DNA from: Corynebacterium urealyticum
GTDB taxonomy: Bacteria > Actinomycetota > Actinomycetes > Mycobacteriales > Mycobacteriaceae
Assembly: GCA_020741275.1 (NCBI GenBank)
Contig: DYZK01000103.1
Span: forward strand, 1 to 33,427
Reading direction: 5' to 3'
DNA length: 33,427 nucleotides
Below are positions 7,535 through 15,382 of the stretch, in pieces (the stretch's first letter is position 1; every line of letters starts with the position of its first letter). The position numbers were made by a program, and so were the translations under genes. The notes below the pieces were generated by a model. The model was not told the origin of the DNA. It did not search any database and saw only the letters and a program-made list of their open reading frames with translations.

Positions 7535-8527
7535 ATGCTTCCCCAGATTTCCGTCGGCGCACTCGGCGGCACCATCGCAATGAGCTCCCAGAGCGCGACC
7601 TCCCCCGTCAACCCCCAGCTCGGGGCCGAGGACCTGATCGCAGCGGTCCCCGACCTGCAGAAGTTCGCCCGGATCAGCGCGAAGACCATCAGCAACGTCG
7701 CCTCCCCGGCAATCACGATGTCGGACGTCCTCGCAGCACTCCGCTACGCGGAAGAGGCCGTGGACGCTGGCGCCGCGGGCGTCGTCCTCACCCACGGCAC
7801 CGACACCCTGGAGGAAACCGCCTTCCTGCTCGACCTGATGTGGGGCCGGGAGGAGCCGATCGTGCTCACCGGCGCGATGCGCTCCCCGAACCTGCTGAGT
7901 TCCGACGGCCCGGCGAATCTCATGTCCGCGGTCCTCACCGCCGCCAGCCCGGACGCCCGCGGCCTCGGCGCACTCGTTGTTCTGGACGACACCGTCCACG
8001 CCGCCCGCACCGTGGTGAAGACGGACGCCACCGCGCTGTCTACCTTCCAGTCCCCTGGCTGGGGCCCGCTGGGCCGGATCTTCGAACGGGAGCTGCACCT
8101 GCAGTTCCGTCCCGCCCGGCGCGAGGAGGCCCTGCCCGCCCCGGCGGACGAGCCGGTGCGTATCCCGATCGTGGAGAGCGCGGTGGCTGAGGACGGCGAG
8201 TGGGTCGCTGCACTGGCGGGAATGAACCCGCGGGCGATTGTGGCCAGTGGCCCGGGCGTGGGACACCTGGCGGTGCCGGCTGCCGACGCCCTGGAGGAGC
8301 TCATCGCGGCGAGAACCCCGGTGATCGTGGCCTCGCGCACGGGGGCGGGGCGGACCCTGACCCGCACTTATGGCTACCCGGGTTCCGAGGCGGACCTGCT
8401 GGAGCGCGGCTTCATCCTGGCCGGTTCGCTCACTGCCCGGAAGGCCCGGCTGCTGGCGCACGTCCTGCTGGCCGCGGGCGCTGATGCCGAGCAGCTGCGC
8501 GAGGGCTTCGCCCGCTTCGGTCGCTAG
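7535..8527 (+). CDS. ansA: L-asparaginase
   Basis: The enzyme has 330 residues and hydrolyses L-asparagine to aspartate and ammonia. The first catalytic threonine is in GALGGTIAMSS (T13), and the second block is VVLTHGTDTLEETAFLLD (T86, D90). LTGAMRSPNLLSSDGPANL and IVASGPGVGHL match further family blocks. No signal peptide is present, so it is a cytoplasmic enzyme. The ATG at 7535 gives the normal N terminus starting directly at the first beta strand. The gene is monocistronic: divergent from the CPBP gene and convergent with the nuclease gene, only 19 bp from its end. A glutaminase side activity cannot be judged. The aspartate made could feed NadB, but co-regulation is not shown. Confidence 0.92.
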   Translation: MLPQISVGALGGTIAMSSQSATSPVNPQLGAEDLIAAVPDLQKFARISAKTISNVASPAITMSDVLAALRYAEEAVDAGAAGVVLTHGTDTLEETAFLLDLMWGREEPIVLTGAMRSPNLLSSDGPANLMSAVLTAASPDARGLGALVVLDDTVHAARTVVKTDATALSTFQSPGWGPLGRIFERELHLQFRPARREEALPAPADEPVRIPIVESAVAEDGEWVAALAGMNPRAIVASGPGVGHLAVPAADALEELIAARTPVIVASRTGAGRTLTRTYGYPGSEADLLERGFILAGSLTARKARLLAHVLLAAGADAEQLREGFARFGR

Positions 8528-8546
8528 GCAATCGGCAGGGCAGAGC

Positions 8547-9671
8547 CTATTCGCAGGCCACGCCGTCCTTGTCACCATCCAGGCCCGGGCGGTAACCAGG
8601 CTGAACGGCGTAGATCGGGGCGGCCCCGGCCGCCCGGGCCGCAGCACAGTTCTTGTAGTACACCGAACCACCCGACTGTGCGGGTGTCACCGGCGCTGGC
8701 GCCAGCGGTGCCGGAGCTGGCTGAGCCGGGGCCGGTCGCGGCTTCGGCGGAGCTGGTGAGGCGGACTGTGGCGGCGGAAGCTGGGCCGCGCCCGGTCGCA
8801 GCAGACCGTCGATGGCGTGCGGGCCGGTGCCGGTGCCGTCCCCGGCGAGGTTGATGGAACCCGGACCGCAGCCGTCGAGAACCCGGTTGATGGCCTCCTT
8901 CTCCGCGGCGGTGACCCACAGCTGGTAGGCGTGCTTGACGTTCACCTGGATGGCGACGTACTGGCAGCGGAAGCCCTTGTTCTTCGGCAGCCAGGTCGCG
9001 GCGTCGCCGTCCCCCTTCTGGGTATTCGCCTTCCCCTGAACGGCCAGCAGATTACGGTGGTCGTTGGCGAAGGCCTCGCGGCGCTCCGGGCTGAGCTGCT
9101 GGGCACCCTTCTGCCAGGCATCCGAGAGCGCGACGACGTGATCGATGTGCACCTCGTTGGAGGTCTGCGGGCCACGCTGGAAGTTCATGACCTGCCCGGT
9201 GTACGGCTCCTTGAGCTGACCTGCGAGCACCTTGCAGCCCTTCGGCGCGGAGACCGTCGTCATGTCTCGTGCCAGGACGTCATTGCGCTGGTCGCAGCCG
9301 TTTCGGTCGATGTCCTTCCACCGCTGGCCGAATTGGGAGCGCTCATAGCCGGTCTTGGGCGCGCGCCCCTTGACGGCCAGTTCGTCGAGTTTGTCGCGGA
9401 CGATCCGCACCGCGTCCGTGTCCTCCGGTTTCTTCTCCTCCGGGGTCGGGCTCGCGTCGGCGTCCGGGGCTGCTTCCTCCTGTGGTGCTGGGGAGGATTC
9501 GGGCGTATCACTCGCCGCGTTCGGCGCAGTGGAGCTGTTGCCGGCGGGTTCTTCGGGTTCGAGCTCGCACGCAGTGGCGAAAAGTAGGCTAGCGGCACCC
9601 AAGATCGCCAGTGCTGGGCGGAGAGCCTTAGTGGGTTTCCTCCACCGCTGGTGAGGGCTTGTTTTCTTCAT
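8547..9671 (-). CDS. Exported HNH (DUF1524-type) nuclease lipoprotein with Excalibur domain
   Basis: A protein of 374 residues. A basic N terminus is followed by a hydrophobic stretch ending LLFATAC, a lipobox with the acylated Cys at about 35. Then comes an acidic, Pro/Ala/Glu-rich spacer (about 36-85) and a DUF1524/GmrSD-like HNH domain with VHIDHVVALSDAW, NDHRNLLAV and KGDGDAATWLP. A Pro/Ala-rich linker leads to a C-terminal Excalibur motif with YYKNCAAARAAG and the calcium-loop-like DGDKDGVACE. Such proteins are probably cell-surface, metal-dependent DNases for nutrient DNA or defence; the substrate is inferred. The chosen ATG at 9671 overlaps the 3' end of the upstream mannosyltransferase gene by 44 bp, implying coupled expression. 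ATG 9683 is an alternative. Neither has a strong ribosome site. Confidence 0.88.
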   Translation of the reverse strand: MKKTSPHQRWRKPTKALRPALAILGAASLLFATACELEPEEPAGNSSTAPNAASDTPESSPAPQEEAAPDADASPTPEEKKPEDTDAVRIVRDKLDELAVKGRAPKTGYERSQFGQRWKDIDRNGCDQRNDVLARDMTTVSAPKGCKVLAGQLKEPYTGQVMNFQRGPQTSNEVHIDHVVALSDAWQKGAQQLSPERREAFANDHRNLLAVQGKANTQKGDGDAATWLPKNKGFRCQYVAIQVNVKHAYQLWVTAAEKEAINRVLDGCGPGSINLAGDGTGTGPHAIDGLLRPGAAQLPPPQSASPAPPKPRPAPAQPAPAPLAPAPVTPAQSGGSVYYKNCAAARAAGAAPIYAVQPGYRPGLDGDKDGVACE

Positions 9672-10890
9672 GGCTGGCAGCATAGCCCACGCCACCGACA
9701 GGCTTAGTCTTCCAAGCGTGGATTAATAGAACACAGAATAGAATCAGGCCGGTCCAGCCCTGGGAATTACCCAGCAGCCACAGGCCCGGTTCGAAGGCAT
9801 AGGTCTCCTGGTCCGGGTAGAGGCGGTGCAGCCCCAGGTAGTTAGCCACGATCACCAGCACCGCCGCGATGCGCACCGCCTGCGAGCGGGTGCAGAACAC
9901 CAGCGGGAAGACCAGCACGATGCCGATCCAGTGGTGAGTGACGGCCAGCGGACCAGCCAGGCACACGCCGAGGATCACCAGGGTCAGGGCGTGCACTCGG
10001 CGGCCGGTGCGTTCGAAGCGCCAGGCGCCCCACAAGCTGAGCGCGGCGATGATGACGAAGCCCGGCTTCATGATCGCCAGCGCGGTGTCGCCGTCGACCC
10101 CCAGGCGGGCGATCAGCCCGGTCAGCGACTGATTCGGCGGGTACGGCGGCGCACCGCCCCGCTCCTCATTCACGAACTCGGTCGTCCAAAAGTAGCGGGA
10201 GGCCTCGGGGCGCAGGATCCACCCGATGACCGCGGTGAGCAGGAAGAACCCGGCGGAGCGGGCGACGGAGGCGAAGTCCTTGCGCACCAGGAAGATCAGC
10301 GCATAGGCCGCCGGGGTGAGCTTGATGCCCGCTGCGATACCGATCCCCAGGCCCCGGATGCGTCGCGGCGTGAAACCGAAGACGTCCGCGGCGACCAGCA
10401 GGATCAGAAAGACGTTGATCTGCCCGTAGTTCAGGTGGGCCCGCACCGGCTCGAAGCAGGTGGCAAGGCCGGTCAGGCCAATGGACCAGGCCCAGAAGTA
10501 GCGGTTATCCATCGGCCCCGGCAGGCCGAGCCCGGTGCGCTGCAGCCACCGCACCGCCATAGCGATGATGCCGAAGAGGGCTGCCACGCTGGCCAGCGTC
10601 CAGAGGACCTCCATGGTCTGCTCCCCCACCCAGGTCAGCGGGGCGAAGAGCAGGGCGGCGAAGGGTGGGTAGATGAAGCGGAATCCGGAGCGGGTGTCGA
10701 AGTACACGTAGAGGTTCTCGCCGTCGATGAAGGCCTGGCCCGCGTCACGGAACACGCCCACATCCAGCAGGTACGCAGAGAGCGCGTGCTGGACACCAGC
10801 GGTGATGCCGATCGCACCGACGATCAGCCCCACGACCAGCACGACAGGTCCGAGCAGGTGTTGCACTCGGGCGAAATCTGGTTTTGACAT
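9628..10890 (-). CDS. GT87 polyprenyl-phosphate-mannose-dependent mannosyltransferase-like (DUF2029)
   Basis: A polytopic GT-C glycosyltransferase of 420 residues with about ten membrane helices. An early periplasmic loop carries the probable catalytic aspartate in LLDVGVFRDAG (D43), then IDGENLYVY, FRFIYPPFAALLFAP, HLNYGQINVFLILLVAADV and GIAAGIKLTPAAY. These are hallmarks of the GT87 alpha-1,2-mannosyltransferases that add mannose to lipomannan, lipoarabinomannan or PIMs in Corynebacteriales, using polyprenyl-phosphate-mannose outside the membrane. Which linkage it makes cannot be decided here. The last 44 bases also encode the start of the nuclease lipoprotein gene. It is divergent from the DUF4442 gene. 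Confidence 0.87.
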   Translation of the reverse strand: MSKPDFARVQHLLGPVVLVVGLIVGAIGITAGVQHALSAYLLDVGVFRDAGQAFIDGENLYVYFDTRSGFRFIYPPFAALLFAPLTWVGEQTMEVLWTLASVAALFGIIAMAVRWLQRTGLGLPGPMDNRYFWAWSIGLTGLATCFEPVRAHLNYGQINVFLILLVAADVFGFTPRRIRGLGIGIAAGIKLTPAAYALIFLVRKDFASVARSAGFFLLTAVIGWILRPEASRYFWTTEFVNEERGGAPPYPPNQSLTGLIARLGVDGDTALAIMKPGFVIIAALSLWGAWRFERTGRRVHALTLVILGVCLAGPLAVTHHWIGIVLVFPLVFCTRSQAVRIAAVLVIVANYLGLHRLYPDQETYAFEPGLWLLGNSQGWTGLILFCVLLIHAWKTKPVGGVGYAASHEENKPSPAVEETH

Positions 10891-10966
10891 GCGAAAAACC
10901 TTAGCAGCCGGAGGAAAAACCGCGGTGTGTTAGCACGCCCCGCCCGTGTATGGGAACATGAATTTT

Positions 10967-11767
10967 ATGAATTCAGCAGTCAAGACGATCACGGGCGTCG
11001 CGGGCAAGCCCTTCCAAAAGCTCAAGCTGCCGCAAAAGGTGCTACGCGAAGGCTTCGAGAACCCCAGCCTAGCACGGCGACTGTTCAACCTGTGGCCCCC
11101 GCTGCTGGGCGCTGGCGTGCGCATCACGCACATCGCGGATGACTGGTCCGCCGGCCGCCTGGAGCTGAATCTGCGCTGGTGGAACCGCAATATGCACGGC
11201 GCGGGCTTCGGCGGCACGCTGTTTTCCATGACGGATGTGCTCTTCGGCACGCTGGTCATGGGCCGCCTGGGCTCGGACTACGAGGCCTGGACCCGCACTG
11301 GCACCTTCCAGTACCTCTCTCCGGGACGTCGCGGCGCCTACCTCGACGTGGAGGTCACCGACGAGCTGCTCGCCTGGATGAAGGAGGTCGTCGCCGAGGA
11401 CGGTTACTGCAACGTCCCTTATACCTCGGTGATTTACAACAAGGACGGCTCCGTGGCCGGCATCGGCCAGCAGGATCTGCATGTCCGTCCGCGCCGTTCG
11501 GGCAAGCTTGCCCACCTCAAGCGCGCACCGGAGCCGAAGCACGCCACCGAGGCCCGTGGCCTGGTGCTGGAGTCCCTGGCTAACGCGGTGTTGTGGCACT
11601 GCTTCAAGCAGCAGCCGAGCGTGCTGACCTCCCTGATGAGCCGCCAGCGCCGCATCCCGCAGCCCGATGAGCAGATGCGCATGGTGGTTCGCGAGGTGCT
11701 GGACCGCGAGGCCGCGACCCGCGAGGAGCTGCTGGAGCTGGGTGTGGCGGAGAAGTTCCTGGACTAG
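10967..11767 (+). CDS. DUF4442 hot-dog fold thioesterase-like protein
   Basis: About 266 residues. The N-terminal region has NPSLARRLFNLWPPLLGAGV and the central block has LNLRWWNRNMHGAGFGG and LFSMTDVLFGTLVM, typical of DUF4442 proteins related to PaaI-type acyl-CoA thioesterases (tetrameric hot-dog fold). The substrate is unknown, perhaps an acyl-CoA. The C-terminal tail of about 80 residues (EPKHATEARGL to the end) is charged and helical, beyond the basic domain. The start is uncertain: GTG 10946, ATG 10958 and ATG 10967 are in frame and none has a clear ribosome site; I chose the last, giving MNSAVKTITG. It ends 32 bp before a strong bidirectional terminator. Confidence 0.75.
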   Translation: MNSAVKTITGVAGKPFQKLKLPQKVLREGFENPSLARRLFNLWPPLLGAGVRITHIADDWSAGRLELNLRWWNRNMHGAGFGGTLFSMTDVLFGTLVMGRLGSDYEAWTRTGTFQYLSPGRRGAYLDVEVTDELLAWMKEVVAEDGYCNVPYTSVIYNKDGSVAGIGQQDLHVRPRRSGKLAHLKRAPEPKHATEARGLVLESLANAVLWHCFKQQPSVLTSLMSRQRRIPQPDEQMRMVVREVLDREAATREELLELGVAEKFLD

Positions 11768-11799
11768 GCCCAGCCCCGGCCCCTCCCTGAGGCACATAA

Positions 11800-11840
11800 A
11801 AAGCCGCCGACCACAGTAAACACCAGTGGTCGGCGGCTTT
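11800..11840. terminator. Bidirectional intrinsic terminator
   Basis: A perfect 15-bp stem (11800-11814 with 11826-11840, core GCCGCCGACCAC) encloses an 11-base loop. On the minus strand the stem is followed by TTTTTA and on the plus strand it ends in TTT. It serves the convergent genes on either side and is stronger for the minus-strand one. Confidence 0.9.
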
Positions 11841-11883
11841 CGCGTTAGCTACGCCGTTCTGAGCGACCTCATCGCTGACGAGT

Positions 11884-11917
11884 CGGTTAGTAGATGGGGC
11901 CGGTTAGTAGATGGCGG
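11884..11917. repeat. 17-bp tandem duplication at the end of the QGY membrane gene
   Basis: CGGTTAGTAGATGG occurs at 11884 and again at 11901, each the start of a 17-bp unit. The second copy holds the stop codon of the minus-strand gene (11906-11904); the first repeats the last codons and stop just downstream. It looks like a recent slippage duplication that leaves the protein unchanged. Confidence 0.75.
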
Positions 11918-12467
11918 CGGATTCGATGCGGCTCGGGGTGGCGTAGGCGATCGTGGCGGTGCAGACGATGCCCGCGAGCGTCACCAGGGTCGCCCAGTCC
12001 CCGTCCAGCAGTCCGCCGAGGATCACCCACAGCACCGCGGCCACCACCGCCAACGCGATCACGGCGATGCCAAACAGGTGCTCATTGCCCGTCCCGGAGA
12101 CCGGGATGTACAGCAGGCCCGCGCCGATGCCGATCAGGCCGGCGACGACAGCCGCGAGCACGGCGGAGGACACACCACCGGCGCTGTAGCCCGCGATCTG
12201 GGCGACCAGCAGGTCAACGAGGAAGACGACGGCGAAGGTCACGACGGCGCCGAGCAACGCGAGCAGCACCAGGTTACTGACGACCTTCTTCGTCTGGAAA
12301 CGGCCCGCGATCAGGCCCTCCTGCGAAGGCTGGGCCTCGTAGTAGCCCTGGTTGTACTGCTCCTGGCCGTAGCCCTCGCCATAACCCTGCTGGCCATAAC
12401 CCTGGCCGTAGCCTTGCTGGCCATAGCCCTGGTTGTACTGGCCTTCGTTGTTATTGGGGTAGGTCAT
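11904..12467 (-). CDS. Membrane protein with Gln/Gly/Tyr-repeat N terminus, function unknown
   Basis: A protein of 187 residues. Residues 8-45 are a run of YGQ, GYGQ and QQGYG units containing almost only Tyr, Gly, Gln, Asn and Glu, followed by a short linker (PSQEGLIAGRFQTKK). Four hydrophobic helices follow at about 61-85, 98-122, 133-154 and 160-180, with short loops. The soluble tail is presumably cytoplasmic by the positive-inside rule (RFQTKK before helix 1). Such low-complexity Tyr/Gly/Gln tails before small membrane domains occur in many actinobacterial proteins of unknown role; some are interaction or condensate-forming segments. No catalytic motif is seen. AAAGGA lies about eight bases before the ATG. 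The gene is monocistronic with a strong terminator. Confidence 0.8.
   Translation of the reverse strand: MTYPNNNEGQYNQGYGQQGYGQGYGQQGYGEGYGQEQYNQGYYEAQPSQEGLIAGRFQTKKVVSNLVLLALLGAVVTFAVVFLVDLLVAQIAGYSAGGVSSAVLAAVVAGLIGIGAGLLYIPVSGTGNEHLFGIAVIALAVVAAVLWVILGGLLDGDWATLVTLAGIVCTATIAYATPSRIESAAIY
12333..12446 (-). repeat. Degenerate GYGQ-coding repeats
   Basis: The DNA behind residues 8-45 of the membrane protein is built of imperfect 9-18 bp units such as GGCCATAGCCCTG and GGCCGTAGCC (plus-strand reading). One longer unit, CCCTGGTTGTACTG, occurs near both ends of the array. Unit variation suggests an older expansion with ongoing drift. Confidence 0.6.
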
Positions 12468-12704
12468 GCCATCAATCCTTTGTCCTTATATTGTGCGGTG
12501 CCCAACTTTACCGGCTGAACTCCCCTCCATCAGCCCGGAGCCGGTTTGGCAGGAAGTCCTTATTATCCTCACGGGAACTAATCCGCCTCCGCGACCGACC
12601 ACTCAAATACAGCCGTGTGTGGGTCTTCCTGTACCCGTCACCACCGGCTATAGCACTCACCTAGGCCGGCGCCGAAGGGTGCCGGAAATACGTCGGAGGC
12701 GTTA
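12468..12704. other. Divergent intergenic region upstream of cydA
   Basis: This 237-bp stretch separates two divergent genes and should hold both promoters. It contains a candidate cydA promoter (12626-12654) and an imperfect hairpin (GGCTGA 12513-12518 with TCAGCC 12530-12535, 11-base loop) without a T-run. No gene is apparent in it. Confidence 0.5.
12626..12654 (+). promoter_or_regulatory. Candidate promoter of cydABDC
   Basis: TTCCTG (12626-12631), a 17-base spacer and TATAGC (12649-12654) resemble a primary sigma-factor promoter. It would give a 5' leader of about 45 bases with GGAGG five bases before the cydA ATG. No clear redox-regulator operator was recognised. Confidence 0.45.
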
Positions 12705-14420
12705 ATGGAGTTTTCTCTCCTTGCCGCCGGCATGGATACGGCCGGTGGCTTAGACACCGTTGCCTTGTCCCGCTGGCAATTCGGCATCACCACGGTTTAT
12801 CACTTTATTTTTGTCCCGCTGACCATTGGGCTGGCACCACTCGTCGCACTCATGCAGACCTTCTGGGCCGTCACGAAGAAGCCCTACTGGTACCGCGCCA
12901 CCCGCTTTTTCGGTGTGGTTCTGCTCGTGAACTTCGCCATGGGCGTGGCCACCGGCATCGTCCAGGAGTTCCAGTTCGGGATGAACTGGTCGGAATACTC
13001 GCGGATGGTCGGGGACGTCTTCGGCGGCCCACTCGCCCTCGAGGGCCTGGTCGCCTTCTTCATGGAGTCCGTCTTCTTAGGCATCTGGATCTTCGGTTGG
13101 GGGCGGATCCCCACCTGGCTGCACACGCTCGCCATCTGGGCGGTGGCACTGGCGGTCAACCTCTCGGCGTACTTCATCATCGTCGCGAACTCCTTCATGC
13201 AGCACCCGGTGGGCGCGGAGTTCAACCCCGAGACCGGGCGCGCGGAGCTCACGGACATCGTCGCGCTGTTGACCAACCCCACCGCACTGGCGGCCTTCCC
13301 CCACGCTGTGGCTGGGTCCTTCCTCACCGCGGGCACGTTCGTCCTCGGTGTCTCTGGTTGGTGGTTGATTAAGGACGCCCGGGCCAAGGCGAAGGCTGCC
13401 ACCGCAACTCAAGATGACGTGGCCCTGGACAACGCCCCGGCAGCGGAGGCGTCGGCGTCGGGAACCGACACGGTAGCGATGGACACCGCACCGTCCAAGG
13501 CAGTGGCGTCGTCGCCCGAAAAGAACACCGCGACCAGCGACGACGACCGTCACAGCATGCACCGCCCGGCGATGAAGGTGGGGCTGTGGACCACGATCCT
13601 GTCCTCGATTGGGGTGTTCATCACCGGCGATATTCAGGCGAAGCTGATGTTCGTTCAGCAGCCGATGAAGATGGCCTCGGCCGAGTCCCTGTGCCACACG
13701 GAAACCGACCCGTCGTTCTCGATCCTCACGATCGGTACGCACAATAACTGCGAATCGGTCATTCACATCCTCAAGGCGCCGTTCGTGCTGCCTTTCCTCG
13801 CGGAGGGCAAGCTCTCGGGCGTGACCCTGCAGGGCGTGATGGATCTGCAGGAGAAGGCGGAGGCGCTGTACGGGCCGGGGAACTACTCCCCGAATCTCTT
13901 CGTGACCTACTGGTCCTTCCGAGCCATGATCGGACTGATGGTGGGCTCCCTCGCCCTGGCCTTCTTCGCCTGGCTATTCACCCGCAAGGGGCGCCTGCCG
14001 AAGGGCAAGTGGGCCACCATCTTCTCCTGGGGCTGCCTGGCGGCGATCCCCTTCCCCTTCCTCGCAAACTCCTCGGGCTGGATCTTCACCGAGATGGGTC
14101 GCCAGCCGTGGGTGATCCACCCGAACCCGGAATCGGTGGGTGATCCGCGAACCGAGTCGATCCGCATGCTGGTCGACCACGGGGTTTCTGGGCACGAGCC
14201 GTGGGTGGTCATCGTGACCTTGGTGGGCTTCACGCTGATCTACGGCATCCTCGCGGTGGTGTGGTTCTGGCTGATCCGCCGTGTGGTTCTCGACGGTCCG
14301 CCGGCCGAATCCGGCCCGGAGGCGGTGGCGTCCGAAACCACGGAAGATGACGAAGAGAAGCAGATGCAGCCTGCGGGAACGGTGAGCTTCGCGCGCGGCG
14401 CGGAAGGGAAGGAATCATGA
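12705..14420 (+). CDS. cydA: Cytochrome bd oxidase subunit I with a hydrophilic insert
   Basis: The quinol-oxidising, heme-carrying subunit of the high-affinity terminal oxidase; 571 residues, about nine membrane helices. Ligands can be placed: H33 in TTVYHF (high-spin heme), E113 in ALEGLVAFFMES, H200 in FPHAVAGSF and M464 in FTEMGRQPW (low-spin b558). The quinol-loop start GDIQAKLMFVQQPMKMASAE is intact. Odd point: residues about 225-289, after GWWLIKDARAK, are an Ala/Asp/Ser/Thr-rich segment longer than in typical CydA, placed in the cytoplasmic stretch before the next helix. The C terminus has an acidic tail. The start has GGAGG five bases upstream. The stop overlaps cydB by four bases (ATGA). 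It is the first gene of the cydABDC operon. Confidence 0.96.
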   Translation: MEFSLLAAGMDTAGGLDTVALSRWQFGITTVYHFIFVPLTIGLAPLVALMQTFWAVTKKPYWYRATRFFGVVLLVNFAMGVATGIVQEFQFGMNWSEYSRMVGDVFGGPLALEGLVAFFMESVFLGIWIFGWGRIPTWLHTLAIWAVALAVNLSAYFIIVANSFMQHPVGAEFNPETGRAELTDIVALLTNPTALAAFPHAVAGSFLTAGTFVLGVSGWWLIKDARAKAKAATATQDDVALDNAPAAEASASGTDTVAMDTAPSKAVASSPEKNTATSDDDRHSMHRPAMKVGLWTTILSSIGVFITGDIQAKLMFVQQPMKMASAESLCHTETDPSFSILTIGTHNNCESVIHILKAPFVLPFLAEGKLSGVTLQGVMDLQEKAEALYGPGNYSPNLFVTYWSFRAMIGLMVGSLALAFFAWLFTRKGRLPKGKWATIFSWGCLAAIPFPFLANSSGWIFTEMGRQPWVIHPNPESVGDPRTESIRMLVDHGVSGHEPWVVIVTLVGFTLIYGILAVVWFWLIRRVVLDGPPAESGPEAVASETTEDDEEKQMQPAGTVSFARGAEGKES

Positions 14421-15382
14421 GTATCGACCTGCCTACCCTGTGGTTTGGCCTCATCGTCTTCCTGTTCGCGGGCTACTTCATGCTGGAGGGCTTCGGCTTC
14501 GGGGTGGGGCTGCTCCTGCCCTTCCTGGGCCGCGACGAGGCCCGCCGTAGCGCCATGATCCGCACCATCGGGCCCGTCTGGGACGGCAACGAGGTCTGGC
14601 TCATCACCGCGGGTGGTGCGCTCTTCGCGGCGTTCCCTGCCTGGTATGCGGACATGTTTAGCGGCTTCTACCTGCCACTGTTCCTTATCCTCCTGGGGCT
14701 GATCGTGCGCATCGTGGGCCTGGAGTGGCGCACGAAGGTCAACTCCGCGAAGTGGCGCGCCTGGTGTGATGCCGGGATCATCGCCGGCTCCTGGATCTCG
14801 CCGATCGTTTGGGGTGTGGCGGTGGCCAACCTGGTGAGCGGCATCCCGGAGAACGCCGCCCACGTCTACCCGCTATTCCACCCTTATGCGCTGGTGGGCG
14901 CGGCGGCGCTGGTGTGCGTCTTCGCGCTGCACGGGCTGACTTTCATCCGGCTCAAGACCGCGGGTGTGCTGCGCGAGGAGGCGCAGCGCTTCATCGCCCC
15001 GCTGGCGGTCGGCTCGATTGGGTTCGGTGGCGTGTTCGCGCTGTGGACTCAGCTGGGATACGGCAAGGCGTGGACCTGGGTGCCGCTGGCGCTCGCGGTC
15101 GCGGGGCTGCTCGGCGCGGTGGCTGCGACGGTCGCGCAGCGGGATGGTTGGGCGTTCAGCGCCACCGCCCTGGCGATCGTGTGCGTGGTGGTGCTGGGCT
15201 TCGGGGCGATGTTCCCGATGCTGTGGACTGACCTGGATATTTGGCAGGCCGCGTCCAACCCCTACACCCTGAAGGTCATGACCTGGGCCGCGGTGATCGT
15301 GACCCCGTTCGTGCTGGCCTATCAGGGGTACACCTACTGGATTTTCCGGCGTCGGATCGTGGCGGAGCCGGTGCATCTCTAA
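14417..15382 (+). CDS. cydB: Cytochrome bd oxidase subunit II
   Basis: The partner of CydA; 321 residues with eight or nine membrane helices and no heme ligands of its own. It opens with LPTLWFGLIVFLFAGYFMLEG, followed by GFGVGLLLPFLGRDEARR and IGPVWDGNEVWLITAGGALF, the most conserved part of CydB, and later VFALHGLTFI and MLWTDLDIWQAASNPYTLK. The length is slightly short of the E. coli protein but normal for Actinobacteria. The ATG lies within the end of cydA and the stop shares a base with the cydD start (TAATG), so all genes of the operon are translationally coupled. Confidence 0.96.
   Translation: MSIDLPTLWFGLIVFLFAGYFMLEGFGFGVGLLLPFLGRDEARRSAMIRTIGPVWDGNEVWLITAGGALFAAFPAWYADMFSGFYLPLFLILLGLIVRIVGLEWRTKVNSAKWRAWCDAGIIAGSWISPIVWGVAVANLVSGIPENAAHVYPLFHPYALVGAAALVCVFALHGLTFIRLKTAGVLREEAQRFIAPLAVGSIGFGGVFALWTQLGYGKAWTWVPLALAVAGLLGAVAATVAQRDGWAFSATALAIVCVVVLGFGAMFPMLWTDLDIWQAASNPYTLKVMTWAAVIVTPFVLAYQGYTYWIFRRRIVAEPVHL

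Noticed and set aside
12511..12538. Hairpin upstream of cydA as a riboswitch.
   Set aside because: Only a six-base stem plus a bulged pair; no known riboswitch core is visible.
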